From: Gemmatimonadota bacterium
Lineage (GTDB): Bacteria > Gemmatimonadota > Gemmatimonadetes > Gemmatimonadales > Gemmatimonadaceae
Reading direction: 5' to 3'
Assembly: GCA_023249305.1 (NCBI GenBank)
Contig: JAHFCU010000011.1
Span: 1-62,215 of the forward strand
DNA length: 62,215 nt
Shown here: piece after piece, positions 8,099-20,448 of the stretch
Numbering within the stretch: position 1 is the stretch's first letter
Layout of the letters: every line of letters starts with the position of its first letter
Made by a program: the position numbers and the translations under genes
The notes under the pieces: generated by a model
Told to the model about the DNA's origin: nothing
Database searches by the model: none
Seen by the model: only the letters and a program-made list of their open reading frames with translations

Positions 8099-9502
8099 CT
8101 ACAGATCCGGATTTGGATTTGGCTTTGCCGCCTTCACCTCGGCGCTGTGCGCTGAACTTCTCGCAGACTGAGCCGCCTGCGCCGGGGTCGAGGTCGAGGT
8201 CGCATTCGCCGCTGATGAGCCGGACGCCGCTGACGACGCCGTGGCGTTCGTCGACGTCGCCATCGTTCCGCCGGCGTTGTAGCCACCCGAGCTCTGTGCG
8301 CCACCGCTAGACCGATACGGCCCGTCCGTCGGCCGACCCGAACGATAGCCACCCTCACCCGCCGACCCGCCGGGCACCGGCGGCACATAGGCGCCCGTCA
8401 CCACCACAACGCCTCGCGAACGCACTCCCTCAACGAGCGGCGGCAAGCCAACGGTGAAGGTTGCGTGGCTTGGCGCCTCGATCGTTCCGACGCCGCGTCC
8501 GTACGCACGGACGCCGTCGTCTCTGCCGCCGTCGTGCCGACGCCGGGTGTACAGGTGGTAGTCCTCCACCGGCATCACCGGCGCGTCTGACGTCGGCGTG
8601 GCAGGCCGCGGCCGCGCGCCTCGCGGCACCAGCTCGGGATCATTCGCGACGTCGGTCTTGCTCGGGACCCGGCGGGCTGATCGCACGCCCTCGATGTGCG
8701 ACGTATCCACCGATGGCTGGCTTGGCGTGAGCGGCGTAGAACCTTCGCTCAACGCGACGCGCGGCGTCGGGCACCAGAAGTCCCCCGAGCCGAAGAAGAA
8801 CTCGGCGCGCATTTGGTAGACGCCGCCGCCTGGACAACGGAAAGTGACGCTCTGTGAGGCCATGCGCTGCCAACCGTAATCCGCCTCCGTGAGTTCGAGG
8901 ACGTCGACAACAACGTCGTCAATGCCCGCGCCCGCCGGGAGGATCGCGGCCACGATGTCGTCGAGCAGGGCTTGCGGCGGCGTAACCGAGAATGAAAGCG
9001 CGCGGAAGCCGACGACCTGCTGCAACCAGTGTCGAGCGGCGTCCGGCGACTCCACGAGGCGCAGCGGCAGGCGCGAAGCGACCATCAGCAGTGTGCGGGT
9101 GGGGGCGACGTCCATCCGACCCCGCGATCCGTATGGCCCGCTCCAGCCAGTCGTGTAGTAGTAGCCCTCGATGCGTCCCGTCGCGTCGAGCATGTACACC
9201 GGCCGCGCGTACGGCATGGCCGTGTACCATCCGTACGATGAGTACTGCGAACGGAATGGACGCGAGAGCAGGTACTCGCCCGGGTCGACGGCGCGCTCCG
9301 CCTGATAGGACGACCGTGGGAACAGCTGTTGAATACCCTGCCCCGGAATCGCCTCGAAGACCGCCACGTACGCCGGCTGGTCCACGGCGAACAGCGCCTC
9401 GATCGCGCCCCGACGCAGGGACGCTTCAAGCGGCTTCTGCACCTGCGCGGCCGCGCTTGCGGCAAACGCCGCGACGAGAGCCGCCATTCTCAGCACGCGC
9501 AT
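8099..9502 (-). CDS. Secreted protein of unknown function, possible DUF4384-like domain, Ser/Ala/Gly-rich tail
   Basis: 467 aa with an N-terminal signal peptide (MRVLRMAALVAAFAASAAAQ, cleavage after AAA-Q or nearby). The folded N-terminal part contains LFAVDQPAYVAVFEAIPGQG and LFPRSSYQAERAV, resembling DUF4384-type domains, followed by Tyr-rich GYYYTTGWSGPYG. The last 120 residues are low complexity, rich in Ser, Ala, Thr and Gly, and end KPNPNPDL. The start at 9502 was preferred over 9517 because GGAGGG lies three bases before it. It sits downstream of secA with a 131-nt gap. Probably periplasmic or surface-exposed; no enzyme motif seen. Confidence 0.6.
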   Translation of the reverse strand: MRVLRMAALVAAFAASAAAQVQKPLEASLRRGAIEALFAVDQPAYVAVFEAIPGQGIQQLFPRSSYQAERAVDPGEYLLSRPFRSQYSSYGWYTAMPYARPVYMLDATGRIEGYYYTTGWSGPYGSRGRMDVAPTRTLLMVASRLPLRLVESPDAARHWLQQVVGFRALSFSVTPPQALLDDIVAAILPAGAGIDDVVVDVLELTEADYGWQRMASQSVTFRCPGGGVYQMRAEFFFGSGDFWCPTPRVALSEGSTPLTPSQPSVDTSHIEGVRSARRVPSKTDVANDPELVPRGARPRPATPTSDAPVMPVEDYHLYTRRRHDGGRDDGVRAYGRGVGTIEAPSHATFTVGLPPLVEGVRSRGVVVVTGAYVPPVPGGSAGEGGYRSGRPTDGPYRSSGGAQSSGGYNAGGTMATSTNATASSAASGSSAANATSTSTPAQAAQSARSSAHSAEVKAAKPNPNPDL

Positions 9503-9633
9503 GAACCCTCCATTCAACTGGACGGGTGTGCCAAGCCTCTACGTCCCAAGCTTGCGTGCAACACTCCGATGCGCAACGGGGCACCGCACAAGACAGACGA
9601 TCCGGGGAAACGCCTTGCCACCCGGACGGGCCG

Positions 9634-12873
<3,240 letters not shown>

Positions 12874-12883
12874 TCAATCCCCT

Positions 12884-13447
12884 CTATCGGTACAGGCCGT
12901 GTGCCGCGATGTACGCAGCCACGGCGTCGGTCACAAAGCCACGTACGGAACGCCCCGCCGCGACCCGCGCGCGGATTTCGGTCGCCGACACGTCTACACG
13001 CCGTGTGGAGAGCGATCGCGCGCCGTCAGGGAGCACCATGTCCTCCCCGCCCCGCGTGAGCACAACGATTTGCGCCAACGACCGGATGGTCTCCGGTTCC
13101 CGCCACTTCGGCAGCAAGACCGCCGCGTCCGCTCCAAGCAGCAGGAACAGTGCCGCGTCCGGCTGCCGCGTCCGATACGCTCGGAGCGTATCCACCATGA
13201 ACGACGTTCCGCCCCGTTCCAGCTCGAGCGCATCCGCGACGAACCGCGCGTCACCTTCAACCGCGAGTCGTGTCATAGCGAGGCGATGCGTCGCCTCGGC
13301 CGAGGTCACGTGGGCTTTCAGCGGTTGCTGCGCCGCAGGGATCCACGCCACCCGGTCGAGCGAGAGCGCCTCGGCGGCGTCCACCGCCGCGAGCCAGTGC
13401 CCGAGGTGCGGCGGGTCGAAGGTCCCGCCGAAAACGCCGATCCGCAT
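12884..13447 (-). CDS. nadD: Nicotinate-nucleotide adenylyltransferase NadD
   Basis: Converts nicotinate mononucleotide plus ATP to deamido-NAD in NAD synthesis. 187 aa with the nucleotidyltransferase signature GVFGGTFDPPHLGH at residues 4-17 and the C-terminal STRRVDVSATEIR motif (ISSTxIR type). ATG at 13447 is three bases after the bamD TAG. It forms a compact unit bamD-nadD-secA. Confidence 0.95.
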   Translation of the reverse strand: MRIGVFGGTFDPPHLGHWLAAVDAAEALSLDRVAWIPAAQQPLKAHVTSAEATHRLAMTRLAVEGDARFVADALELERGGTSFMVDTLRAYRTRQPDAALFLLLGADAAVLLPKWREPETIRSLAQIVVLTRGGEDMVLPDGARSLSTRRVDVSATEIRARVAAGRSVRGFVTDAVAAYIAAHGLYR

Positions 13448-13450
13448 GCG

Positions 13451-14254
13451 CTAGGGTGCCGGCTTGGCCGGCGTCACGGTCGAGTCCTTCACCGGCGCCA
13501 TCCCCGCGCACACCTTGGCCACGGCCGCATCAGCCGGGTACAGGGTCAACAGCGTGGCGCACACCTCTTTGGCGTCCTCGCGGTAGTTCATCACCGGCGA
13601 CCGGTACGCCTCGACCATGCGGATCATCGCCTGCCGCGCGCGATCGGTGTTCGGGAAATTCTTCACCACGTCGCGAAAGTAGATGATCGCGGAATCGTAG
13701 GCCTTGCGGCGGAAGTACGAGTCTCCCGTGTCGAAGTCCTTCGTCGCGAACCACTCATCCAGCCGCTTCAGTTCCGCGTCCGCGCTGCTCCGGAGCGGCG
13801 AGTCGGGATACAACGTCATCATCAGGCGATACTGCACCTGCGCCAGTTGGCCGTATTGCGGATCGAGCGACGGACGGCGCCACAGCCGAGAGTAGCTGCG
13901 TCCGGACTCGTACAGCGCATCATCGGCCAGCGAGTCGTCGGCGAAGCTCTCGGCGAGCTTGCTGTACTCCTGCGCGGCGAGCAGGTGCTCCGAGCGCCCG
14001 GTGTAGGCGCGCGCGAGATACAGATGTGCGAGCGGAAGCAGCGTGTCGCGGCTCGACAGGTTGAGCGTCAGCTTCTCAAAGCCGGCCACGGCGTCGTCCC
14101 ACTTCTTCTTCTGCAGCCGCAGCAGCGACGCTTCGAAGAGCTTCTGGTCGCTGGCGAACTTGCTCGGGACAAACGCCTGCCGGCACGCCGCAAGCGGGGT
14201 GAGCGCGGCGAGCGCGGCGAGCAGGAGGAGCGGGAGGCGGCGGCGAATGATCAC
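13451..14254 (-). CDS. bamD: Outer membrane assembly lipoprotein, BamD/ComL-like
   Basis: 267 aa lipoprotein with signal MIIRRRLPLLLLAALAAL and lipobox LAAC (Cys24). The mature part is made of TPR-type helix pairs: KLFEASLLRLQKKKWDDAVAGF, ALYESGRSYSRLWRRPSLDPQYGQ and TGDSYFRRKAYDSAIIYF. This matches the BamD family of five TPRs that helps BamA insert outer-membrane proteins. The start codon is GTG. A fully specific assignment against other TPR lipoproteins rests on the overall layout. It lies 32 nt downstream of the sugar-nucleotide gene uxs. Confidence 0.82.
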   Translation of the reverse strand: MIIRRRLPLLLLAALAALTPLAACRQAFVPSKFASDQKLFEASLLRLQKKKWDDAVAGFEKLTLNLSSRDTLLPLAHLYLARAYTGRSEHLLAAQEYSKLAESFADDSLADDALYESGRSYSRLWRRPSLDPQYGQLAQVQYRLMMTLYPDSPLRSSADAELKRLDEWFATKDFDTGDSYFRRKAYDSAIIYFRDVVKNFPNTDRARQAMIRMVEAYRSPVMNYREDAKEVCATLLTLYPADAAVAKVCAGMAPVKDSTVTPAKPAP

Positions 14255-14286
14255 GTCGGAGAAGTACCCGGCTGGGAGGCGGTGGT

Positions 14287-15246
14287 TCAGCGCGCGCGGG
14301 GCGCCATGCGCGGCGACCCGATAAGCGTGCGGAAATAGTCAATGGTGCGCTGCACCCCGGTGCGGACGCCCACCTGCGGCGTCCAGCCAAGCATCGTCTT
14401 CGCGCGCGTGATGTCGGGCTGACGCACCTTGGGGTCGTCTTCGGGAAGCGGCTCGTACACGATGGGGGCTTTGGTGCCCGTGAGTTCAACAACGATTTCG
14501 GCGAGCTGCTTCACAGTGTACTCGTCGGGATTCCCAATGTTGCACGGGTTGGCGTCGCCCTTGAGGAAGAGCTGGTACAGACCCTCCACCTCGTCGTCCA
14601 CGTAACAGAATGACCGCGTTTGCAAACCGTCGCCGTAGATGGTGATCGGCTCGCCGTTGAGCGCCTGCACGATGAAATTGGACACTACGCGCCCGTCGCG
14701 CGGCCGCATGCGCGGGCCATACGTGTTGAAGATGCGGACGATGCGCGTGTCGAGACCGTGGAATCGGTGGTACGCCATGGTGATCGCCTCGGCGAAGCGC
14801 TTCGCTTCGTCGTACACGCCGCGCGGTCCGATGGGGTTCACGTTCCCCCAGTACGACTCGACTTGCGGATGCACGAGCGGATCGCCGTACACCTCGCTCG
14901 TGGACGCCAGGAAGAACCGCGCCCCTTTCGCCTTGGCGATGCCGAGCGCGTTGTGCGTGCCGAGTGACCCGACCTTGAGCGTCTGGATCGGAAGCTCGAG
15001 GTAATCAATCGGGCTGGCGGGCGACGCGAAGTGCAGCACGCCGTCGAGCGGGCCAGCGACGTACGTGAACTCCGAGATGTTGTGTCGCAGGAACGAGAAC
15101 CGCGCGTTCCCCGTGAGGTGGGCGATGTTGTCGGCGTGGCCGGTGATGAAATTATCGAGCCCCACCACCTCGTGCCCGTCGCGCAGAAAGCGGTCGCAGA
15201 GGTGCGAGCCGAGGAAGCCCGCCGCGCCGGTGATGAGGACCCTCAT
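14287..15246 (-). CDS. uxs: UDP-glucuronate decarboxylase (UDP-xylose synthase)
   Basis: Extended SDR of 319 aa that would decarboxylate UDP-glucuronate to UDP-xylose. The NAD-binding motif [10 protein letters not shown] is at residues 7-16; [11 protein letters not shown], the active-site STSEVYGDP and YDEAKRFAE (YxxxK), then [10 protein letters not shown] and [13 protein letters not shown] are all characteristic of UXS. Its ATG overlaps the ugd stop by four bases. Since Ugd makes UDP-glucuronate, the pair forms consecutive steps. Confidence 0.92.
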   Translation of the reverse strand: MRVLITGAAGFLGSHLCDRFLRDGHEVVGLDNFITGHADNIAHLTGNARFSFLRHNISEFTYVAGPLDGVLHFASPASPIDYLELPIQTLKVGSLGTHNALGIAKAKGARFFLASTSEVYGDPLVHPQVESYWGNVNPIGPRGVYDEAKRFAEAITMAYHRFHGLDTRIVRIFNTYGPRMRPRDGRVVSNFIVQALNGEPITIYGDGLQTRSFCYVDDEVEGLYQLFLKGDANPCNIGNPDEYTVKQLAEIVVELTGTKAPIVYEPLPEDDPKVRQPDITRAKTMLGWTPQVGVRTGVQRTIDYFRTLIGSPRMAPRAR

Positions 15247-16547
15247 GCCTGCTCCCGCCCGATGGAGCGGTAGGTGAAGCCGAGCTTCGCCATCTTCACC
15301 GGGTCGTACAGGTTGCGACCATCAATCAGCACCGGCGCCTTCAGTGCGGCCTTGATGCGAGCGAAGTCAGGAAACCGGTACTCGTTCCAGTCGGTGACCA
15401 CCACGAGCGCGTCAGCGCCGGTCAACGCGTCGTACCCATTCGCGGCGTAGTCGATGGCGTCGCCCAGTCGCCGTTTCGCCTCGTGCAGCGCCGCCGGATC
15501 GTGCGCGCAGACGGTGCCTCCGGCCTGCAGCACCTGCTCGATGAGCACCAAGGACGGCGATTCACGCATGTCGTCGGTGTTCGCCTTGAACGCGAGCCCC
15601 CAGATGGCGATGCGTTTCCCCTTCAGCAAGCCGAGCGCGGCCGCGAGCTTGGCGCCGAGCACCGTCTTCTGGCGCGCGTTGGCTTCTTCCACCGCCTCGA
15701 GCACCGCAAGCGGCGCGTTCACGCTGTGCGCGGTGCGCAGCAGCGCCTGCACGTCCTTCGGGAAGCACGAGCCGCCGTAGCCTGGGCCCGGAAACAGGAA
15801 CGCCGACCCGATGCGTGAGTCGCTGCCGATTCCCTTGCGCACGAGGTCCACGCTGGCGCCGACCTTCTCGCAGAGCCCGGCCATCTCGTTCATGAACGAG
15901 ATGCGCGTCGCCAGCATGGAGTTGGCGGCGTACTTGGTCATCTCCGCCGACGGGATGTCCATGAAGATGATCGGCTTGCCCGTGCGCACGAACGGTGCAT
16001 ACAACTCGGCCATCACCGAGCGCGCAAAGTCGCTCTCGGCGCCGAGCACGACGCGGTCGGGCTTGAGGAAGTCGTCTATGGCCGCGCCTTCCTTGAGGAA
16101 CTCGGGATTCGAGCAGACGTGGAAGGGGAACTTGGCGTTCGCGGCTACGGCGGTGCGCACCTTCTCCGCGGTGCCGACCGGCACCGTGGACTTCGTGACG
16201 ACGACGGTCTCGCGCGCCATGTGCTTGCCGATCACATCGGCGACGGCGAGCACGTGCTTGAGGTCGGCGGAGCCATCCTCGTCCTGTGGCGTGCCGACGG
16301 CGATGAAGACGACGTCCGCCCATGCTACCGAACCCGCGATATCGGTAGTGAACCGCAGGCGGCCCGCCCCCTGGTTCCGCTCGACGAGCGTGTCGAGCCC
16401 GGGCTCGAAGATGGGCAGGATGTTCTTCTGCAGCCCGTCAATCTTGGCCTGGTCGATGTCGGCGCAGGTGACGCTGCTGCCGGTTTCGGCGAAGCAGGCA
16501 CCGGCGACGAGGCCGACGTATCCGGAACCGACGACGGTGATGTTCAT
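15243..16547 (-). CDS. ugd: UDP-glucose 6-dehydrogenase
   Basis: Oxidises UDP-glucose to UDP-glucuronate with two NAD+. 434 aa, usual for the family. The Rossmann motif [17 protein letters not shown] sits at the N-terminus, then [27 protein letters not shown], the catalytic cysteine in [13 protein letters not shown], and [20 protein letters not shown] at 16547 was chosen because the Rossmann strand begins there; the preceding 37 nt hold a purine-rich repeat. It feeds uxs, which overlaps its stop. Confidence 0.96.
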   Translation of the reverse strand: MNITVVGSGYVGLVAGACFAETGSSVTCADIDQAKIDGLQKNILPIFEPGLDTLVERNQGAGRLRFTTDIAGSVAWADVVFIAVGTPQDEDGSADLKHVLAVADVIGKHMARETVVVTKSTVPVGTAEKVRTAVAANAKFPFHVCSNPEFLKEGAAIDDFLKPDRVVLGAESDFARSVMAELYAPFVRTGKPIIFMDIPSAEMTKYAANSMLATRISFMNEMAGLCEKVGASVDLVRKGIGSDSRIGSAFLFPGPGYGGSCFPKDVQALLRTAHSVNAPLAVLEAVEEANARQKTVLGAKLAAALGLLKGKRIAIWGLAFKANTDDMRESPSLVLIEQVLQAGGTVCAHDPAALHEAKRRLGDAIDYAANGYDALTGADALVVVTDWNEYRFPDFARIKAALKAPVLIDGRNLYDPVKMAKLGFTYRSIGREQA

Positions 16548-16549
16548 CG

Positions 16550-16586
16550 CCAGAGACGGTAGATGGAAGACGGGAGACGGGAGATC
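16550..16586. repeat. Purine-rich GAYGGKAGATGG repeat, single arm
   Basis: The spacer between ugd and wbpA reads AGAGACGGTAGATGGAAGAC followed by GGGAGACGGGAGATC on the plus strand. It matches the arms of the longer hairpins at 26238-26331 and 28147-28212, but no pairing arm is present here. Confidence 0.5.
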
Positions 16587-17934
16587 ACGCGTGTTGCGGG
16601 AGCTTGGGCGCGTCGGGCGTGAGCGAGACGATGCGCGCCTTGCCCGGCCGCAGGGTCGCCGTAGCATGGCGCGTGTCCACCACCAGCGACGCGAGATTCA
16701 CCACGCGCTGGTAATCCACCGCCTTGTGCTCGGTGACGATCACGACGACGTCTGCCGCGACCAGCACTTCGTCGGTGAGCGGCACGCCCACCACCTCGTG
16801 GCCGTCCTCGTGGTAGCGTGGCACGTGCGGATCGTGGTACTCGACATGTGCGCCCTGCTCCTCGAGCAACTTGATGACATCGAGCGCCGGGCTCTCGCGC
16901 ATATCGTCGATGTCCCGCTTGTACGCGACGCCGAGTACGAGGGCGCGCGCGCCGTTGACGGCCTTCTTCGTGTCGTTCAGTGCGCGCGCCACCTTCTCGA
17001 CGACGAACGCGGGCATCGCGCTGTTGATCTCGCTCGCGAGGTCGATGAAGCGCGTTTTGTAGTTCAGCGTCCGCATCTTCCACGCCAGGTAGTGCGGGTC
17101 GAGCGGGATGCAGTGGCCGCCGATGCCCGGGCCGGGCGTGAACTTCATGAAGCCGAACGGCTTGGTGGCGGCGGCCTCGATGACCTCCCACACATCCACG
17201 CCCAGCCGGTCGCAGACGATGGCCATCTCGTTCACGAGGCCGATGTTCACCGAGCGAAACGTGTTCTCGAGCAGCTTCACCAACTCCGCGGCCTCGGGCG
17301 ATGACACCGGCACCGTGCGGCTGATACACGTCGCGTATAGGCGCGACGCCATGTCGGTGCACGCTGCCGTTATGCCACCCACCACCTTCGGCGTGTTCTT
17401 CGTATTGTAGACCGGATTGGCGGGGTCCACGCGCTCGGGCGAAAAGGCGAGGAACGCGTCCTCACCGATCGTCAGTCCGCGCGCTTCGAGCGCCGGCATC
17501 AGCAAGTCGCGCGTCGTTCCCGGATACGTGGTGCTCTCCAGCACCACGAGCATGCCGGGATGCGCGTGACGCGCCACCGCGTCGGACGCCGCGATCACGA
17601 ACGTCATGTCCGGATCGCGTGTCTTCGCGAGCGGCGTCGGGACCGCGATGGACACCGTGTCGGCCTCGGCCAGTCGCGCTTCGTCGGTCGTCGCGACCAG
17701 CAGCCCACTCTTGACGTGCTTGGCCACCTGCGCCGCCGGGACGTCCTGAATGTGCGACTCGCCGCGCATCAGCAGGTCCACGACACGCTGCTGCACGTCG
17801 TAGCCAATCACGTGGAAGCCCGCCTCGCACAGTTCCATCACGAGAGGGAGACCCACGTAACCGAGGCCCACCACGGCGCAGACCGCCTCGCGGGAGTCGA
17901 TGCGCTGCTGCAGCCGGTCGCGAATGCTCGTCAT
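16585..17934 (-). CDS. wbpA: Nucleotide-sugar dehydrogenase, WbpA/WecC-type (UDP-GlcNAc 6-dehydrogenase likely)
   Basis: 449 aa member of the UDP-glucose/GDP-mannose dehydrogenase family, distinct from the Ugd next door. VVGLGYVGLPLVMELCEAG binds NAD; LESTTYPGTTRDLL, FSPERVDPANPVYNT and the catalytic Cys in GGHCIPLDPHYLAWK follow, then GVAYKRDIDDMRESPALD. These variants are typical of enzymes acting on UDP-HexNAc. With wbpE, wbpB and wbpD upstream in the same direction the expected product is UDP-N-acetylglucosaminuronate. ATG at 17934 lies 13 nt after the wbpE stop. Confidence 0.88.
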   Translation of the reverse strand: MTSIRDRLQQRIDSREAVCAVVGLGYVGLPLVMELCEAGFHVIGYDVQQRVVDLLMRGESHIQDVPAAQVAKHVKSGLLVATTDEARLAEADTVSIAVPTPLAKTRDPDMTFVIAASDAVARHAHPGMLVVLESTTYPGTTRDLLMPALEARGLTIGEDAFLAFSPERVDPANPVYNTKNTPKVVGGITAACTDMASRLYATCISRTVPVSSPEAAELVKLLENTFRSVNIGLVNEMAIVCDRLGVDVWEVIEAAATKPFGFMKFTPGPGIGGHCIPLDPHYLAWKMRTLNYKTRFIDLASEINSAMPAFVVEKVARALNDTKKAVNGARALVLGVAYKRDIDDMRESPALDVIKLLEEQGAHVEYHDPHVPRYHEDGHEVVGVPLTDEVLVAADVVVIVTEHKAVDYQRVVNLASLVVDTRHATATLRPGKARIVSLTPDAPKLPQHA

Positions 17935-17947
17935 GGTCAAATCCGGG

Positions 17948-19060
17948 TTACCTGCCGAAGAAGCCGCGCACCGCCGCGACGACTTCATCGAGCTGGGCCG
18001 GCGTGAGTTCGGGGTAAATCGGGAGCGAGATCACTTCCTGGGACGCCCGCTCAGACTCGGGGCACTGACCCGCCTTGTAGCCGAGGTACGCGAAGCAGGG
18101 CTGGAGATGCAGCGAGAGCGGGTAATACACCGAGTGGCCGATTCCCTTCGCCGTTAGGTGCGCCCTGACCTCGTCGCGGCGCGGCACGCGGATGGTGTAC
18201 TGGTTGAAGATGGACTCGCTCGCCGGCTCGGTGTACGGCGTCGTCACTTCGGCGACGTCCGCGAACGCCTGGTTGTAGAACGCGGCGTTGGCGCGGCGCT
18301 TCGCGCTCCACGCGGTGAGGTGCGGCAGTTTGGCGAGCAACGCCGCCGCCTGCAGGGCGTCGAGGCGCGAGTTGTAACCGACGATCTCGTGCAGATAGGT
18401 CTTGGTGCTGCCGTGCGTGCGCAGGCGCATGAGCTCGTTGTAAAGCCCCTCGTCCTGCGTCACCACCGCGCCGCCGTCGCCGTAGCCGCCCAGGTTCTTG
18501 GACGGGAAGAACGAGAAGGTGCCGATGGTGGCCACTTCGCCCGCCATGCGCCACGTCCCGTCAATCTTGCGGCGCGCACCGATGCTCTGCGCGGCGTCTT
18601 CGATGACCGGAATCCCCTTCGAGACTTTCGCCACTTCCTCCATCGCCGCGACCTGCCCGAACAGATCCACCGGCACAATCGCCTTGGTCTTCGTGGTGAT
18701 CGCCGAGCCCACGGCCGCCGGCTCGATGTTGAAGGTCTTCGGGTCAATGTCCACAAAGACCGGCTTCGCGCCGACATTGTGAATGGCGCCGCCGGTGGCG
18801 AAGAACGTGAACGGCGACGTGATGATCTCGCTGCCCGCCACTGCACCGATCGCGCGATACGCGATCAAAAGCGCGTCGGTGCCGCTCGCGCAGCCGACCG
18901 CGTATTTCGTGTTCGAGAGTCTGGCGATTTCGGCTTCGAGATCAGCGACCGGCTTGCCGAGGATGAACGCTTGGTCATCCACGACCTTCAGAATGGACGC
19001 GACCATCTGGTCGCGGATGGTCGCGTGCTGGGCGCGGAGGTCGAGAAGTGGGACGGCCAT
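17948..19060 (-). CDS. wbpE: DegT/DnrJ/EryC1 sugar aminotransferase, WbpE-like
   Basis: PLP-dependent nucleotide-sugar aminotransferase, 370 aa. The start VPLLDLRAQHATIRDQM, CASGTDALLIAYRAIG, EDAAQSIGA and the PLP lysine in FFPSKNLGGYGDGG are clear; HSVYYPLSLHLQPCF is typical of the WbpE/WlbC branch. It is expected to aminate the 3-keto group of UDP-3-keto-GlcNAcA, with glutamate as donor. wbpB, the matching 3-dehydrogenase, lies upstream across a 344-nt gap, and wbpA follows after 13 nt. Confidence 0.88.
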   Translation of the reverse strand: MAVPLLDLRAQHATIRDQMVASILKVVDDQAFILGKPVADLEAEIARLSNTKYAVGCASGTDALLIAYRAIGAVAGSEIITSPFTFFATGGAIHNVGAKPVFVDIDPKTFNIEPAAVGSAITTKTKAIVPVDLFGQVAAMEEVAKVSKGIPVIEDAAQSIGARRKIDGTWRMAGEVATIGTFSFFPSKNLGGYGDGGAVVTQDEGLYNELMRLRTHGSTKTYLHEIVGYNSRLDALQAAALLAKLPHLTAWSAKRRANAAFYNQAFADVAEVTTPYTEPASESIFNQYTIRVPRRDEVRAHLTAKGIGHSVYYPLSLHLQPCFAYLGYKAGQCPESERASQEVISLPIYPELTPAQLDEVVAAVRGFFGR

Positions 19061-19404
19061 GGCGGGAATACGGAGGGAGGGGATAGGGAATCCCCCTTAT
19101 AGTTGTCGTAACCGGAGAAAGTTACTCCGCGAGCCTCCCGAATGGGAGGCTCGCGGGGGAGGAGCGAGGGGTGCGGAGTACGGAGGCTCGGTGAGAGAGG
19201 ACGAGTGGAGGACGGGGGCCGGAGTGAAGACGAAGGCTGGCCCAGGTAGACTTCCCGCGCGACAAGAACGCTGAAGGGCGAGACGGCCGCCTCTCGCGCT
19301 CCTCACGCTCTCTCGGCGTACGGCCCGGAGGGTTTTCGTTCCCCTCCCCTTCACTGCACCCGTCCCCCCGAACCAAGCCTCCGCGCCCCTTCCCGCGCCT
19401 CTCT
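19061..19404. other. 344-nt gap inside the sugar operon with a perfect 13-bp hairpin and purine/pyrimidine tracts
   Basis: No believable ORF; the 85-aa frame on the minus strand is low complexity. Nearest wbpE is GGAGGGAGGGGAT-type purine DNA, then a hairpin CCGCGAGCCTCCC / GGGAGGCTCGCGG (19127-19156, loop GAAT). Further purine-rich DNA runs to about 19235. Just after the wbpB stop lies a C/T-rich tract (19331-19404), G-rich on the transcribed strand. The hairpin may end transcripts from wbpB, or simply sit in a long leader of wbpE. Confidence 0.5.
19127..19156 (-). terminator. Perfect 13-bp inverted repeat, terminator-like but without a long T-tract
   Basis: CCGCGAGCCTCCC at 19127-19139 pairs with GGGAGGCTCGCGG at 19144-19156 around a GAAT loop. 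On the minus strand the stem is followed by AGTAACTTTCT, only weakly T-rich. Termination or RNA protection are both possible. Confidence 0.45.
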
Positions 19405-20448
19405 CTAGATCGTGCTCCGGAGCGGAAGCGGCACCTCTCGTCCTGTCTTCGCCGACTCGTAGATACCGAGGATCAGCTCGAGCGATTTCCGCCCCGACCG
19501 ACCGTCGGTATCGGCCACCGCCTCGCCGCGCAATACCGCGAGCACGTTGCGGTAGTATCCCGCGTGCCCGAAACCGTAGACGTTCGGCGGGTCCGTCGTC
19601 GCCTGCTCTATGCGCTTGTCGTCGTCATCGTACGAGGCGAACTGCCAGTGCTCGACCTTGTTCACCGCGGTGCCGCCGATCTTCACCGTGCCGGTCTCGC
19701 CGATGATGGTGATTGAGCCCTCGAGGTTTCGCGGGTATGTGAGCATCGTGACCTCGAGCACGCCGAGGGCGCCGTTGCGGAACTTGAGGATCGCCGCTCC
19801 CGAGTCCTCCGCTTCGATGCGTCGTGCAAGCGTCGCAGTGCGCGCCATGACGCTCTCGACGGGTCCGATCAGCCACTGGACGAGGTCCACGTAGTGTGAG
19901 GCCTGGTTCATGAACGCGCCGCCATCGAACTCCCACGTCCCGCGCCACGGCGCCTGGTCGTAGTAGTCCTGCGGCCGCGCCCAGCGCACGGTGCTGTTCA
20001 CCATGTAGATGCGACCGAAGCGACCGCGGTCCACCGCACGCCGCAACAGCTGGACGGCCGGGTTGAGGCGGTTCTGCTTGACCACGAAGAGCCGGACGCC
20101 GGCGTCGTCGCACGCTTGCACGAGCGCGTCGGCCGACGACAGTGTGATGGCCATCGGCTTCTCGCACACCACGTGTTTGCCGGCCTGCGATGCCTTGATG
20201 CCGTGCGCGGCGTGCAGGCCCGACGGCGTGGCGACGACCACCACGTCGCACTCCGACTGCTTCAGCATCTCGTCGTACGAGGTGAACCAGGGCACGCCCC
20301 ACTTCTCACCCGCTGCGCGCGCGCGCTCCTCGACGATGTCGCAGACGGCGCTCAATGACATGCCGGCAAGGCCGGCGATCGCCTCAAAGTGGTTATGCGC
20401 GATGCGCCCGCATCCGACGAGCGCGACCGTGAACGAGCGCGCGCTCAC
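19405..20448 (-). CDS. wbpB: Gfo/Idh/MocA oxidoreductase, WbpB/WlbA-like (UDP-GlcNAcA 3-dehydrogenase)
   Basis: 347 aa NAD-dependent oxidoreductase: ALVGCGRIAHNHFEAI nucleotide site, CDVVVVATPSGLHAAHG, and the family motif CEKPMAITL (EKP). NRLNPAVQLLRRAVD and DGGAFMNQASHYVD agree with the WbpB/WlbA branch, which oxidises C3 of UDP-N-acetylglucosaminuronate. The start is GTG at 20448, overlapping the wbpD stop as GTGA, so the two are probably coupled. The partner aminotransferase is downstream. Confidence 0.85.
   Translation of the reverse strand: MSARSFTVALVGCGRIAHNHFEAIAGLAGMSLSAVCDIVEERARAAGEKWGVPWFTSYDEMLKQSECDVVVVATPSGLHAAHGIKASQAGKHVVCEKPMAITLSSADALVQACDDAGVRLFVVKQNRLNPAVQLLRRAVDRGRFGRIYMVNSTVRWARPQDYYDQAPWRGTWEFDGGAFMNQASHYVDLVQWLIGPVESVMARTATLARRIEAEDSGAAILKFRNGALGVLEVTMLTYPRNLEGSITIIGETGTVKIGGTAVNKVEHWQFASYDDDDKRIEQATTDPPNVYGFGHAGYYRNVLAVLRGEAVADTDGRSGRKSLELILGIYESAKTGREVPLPLRSTI

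Noticed and set aside
19097..19354. 85-codon minus-strand frame in the wbpB-wbpE gap
   Set aside because: Low complexity (Arg, Ser, Pro), no ribosome site, and it spans the 13-bp hairpin; overlapping alternative frames are equally open.
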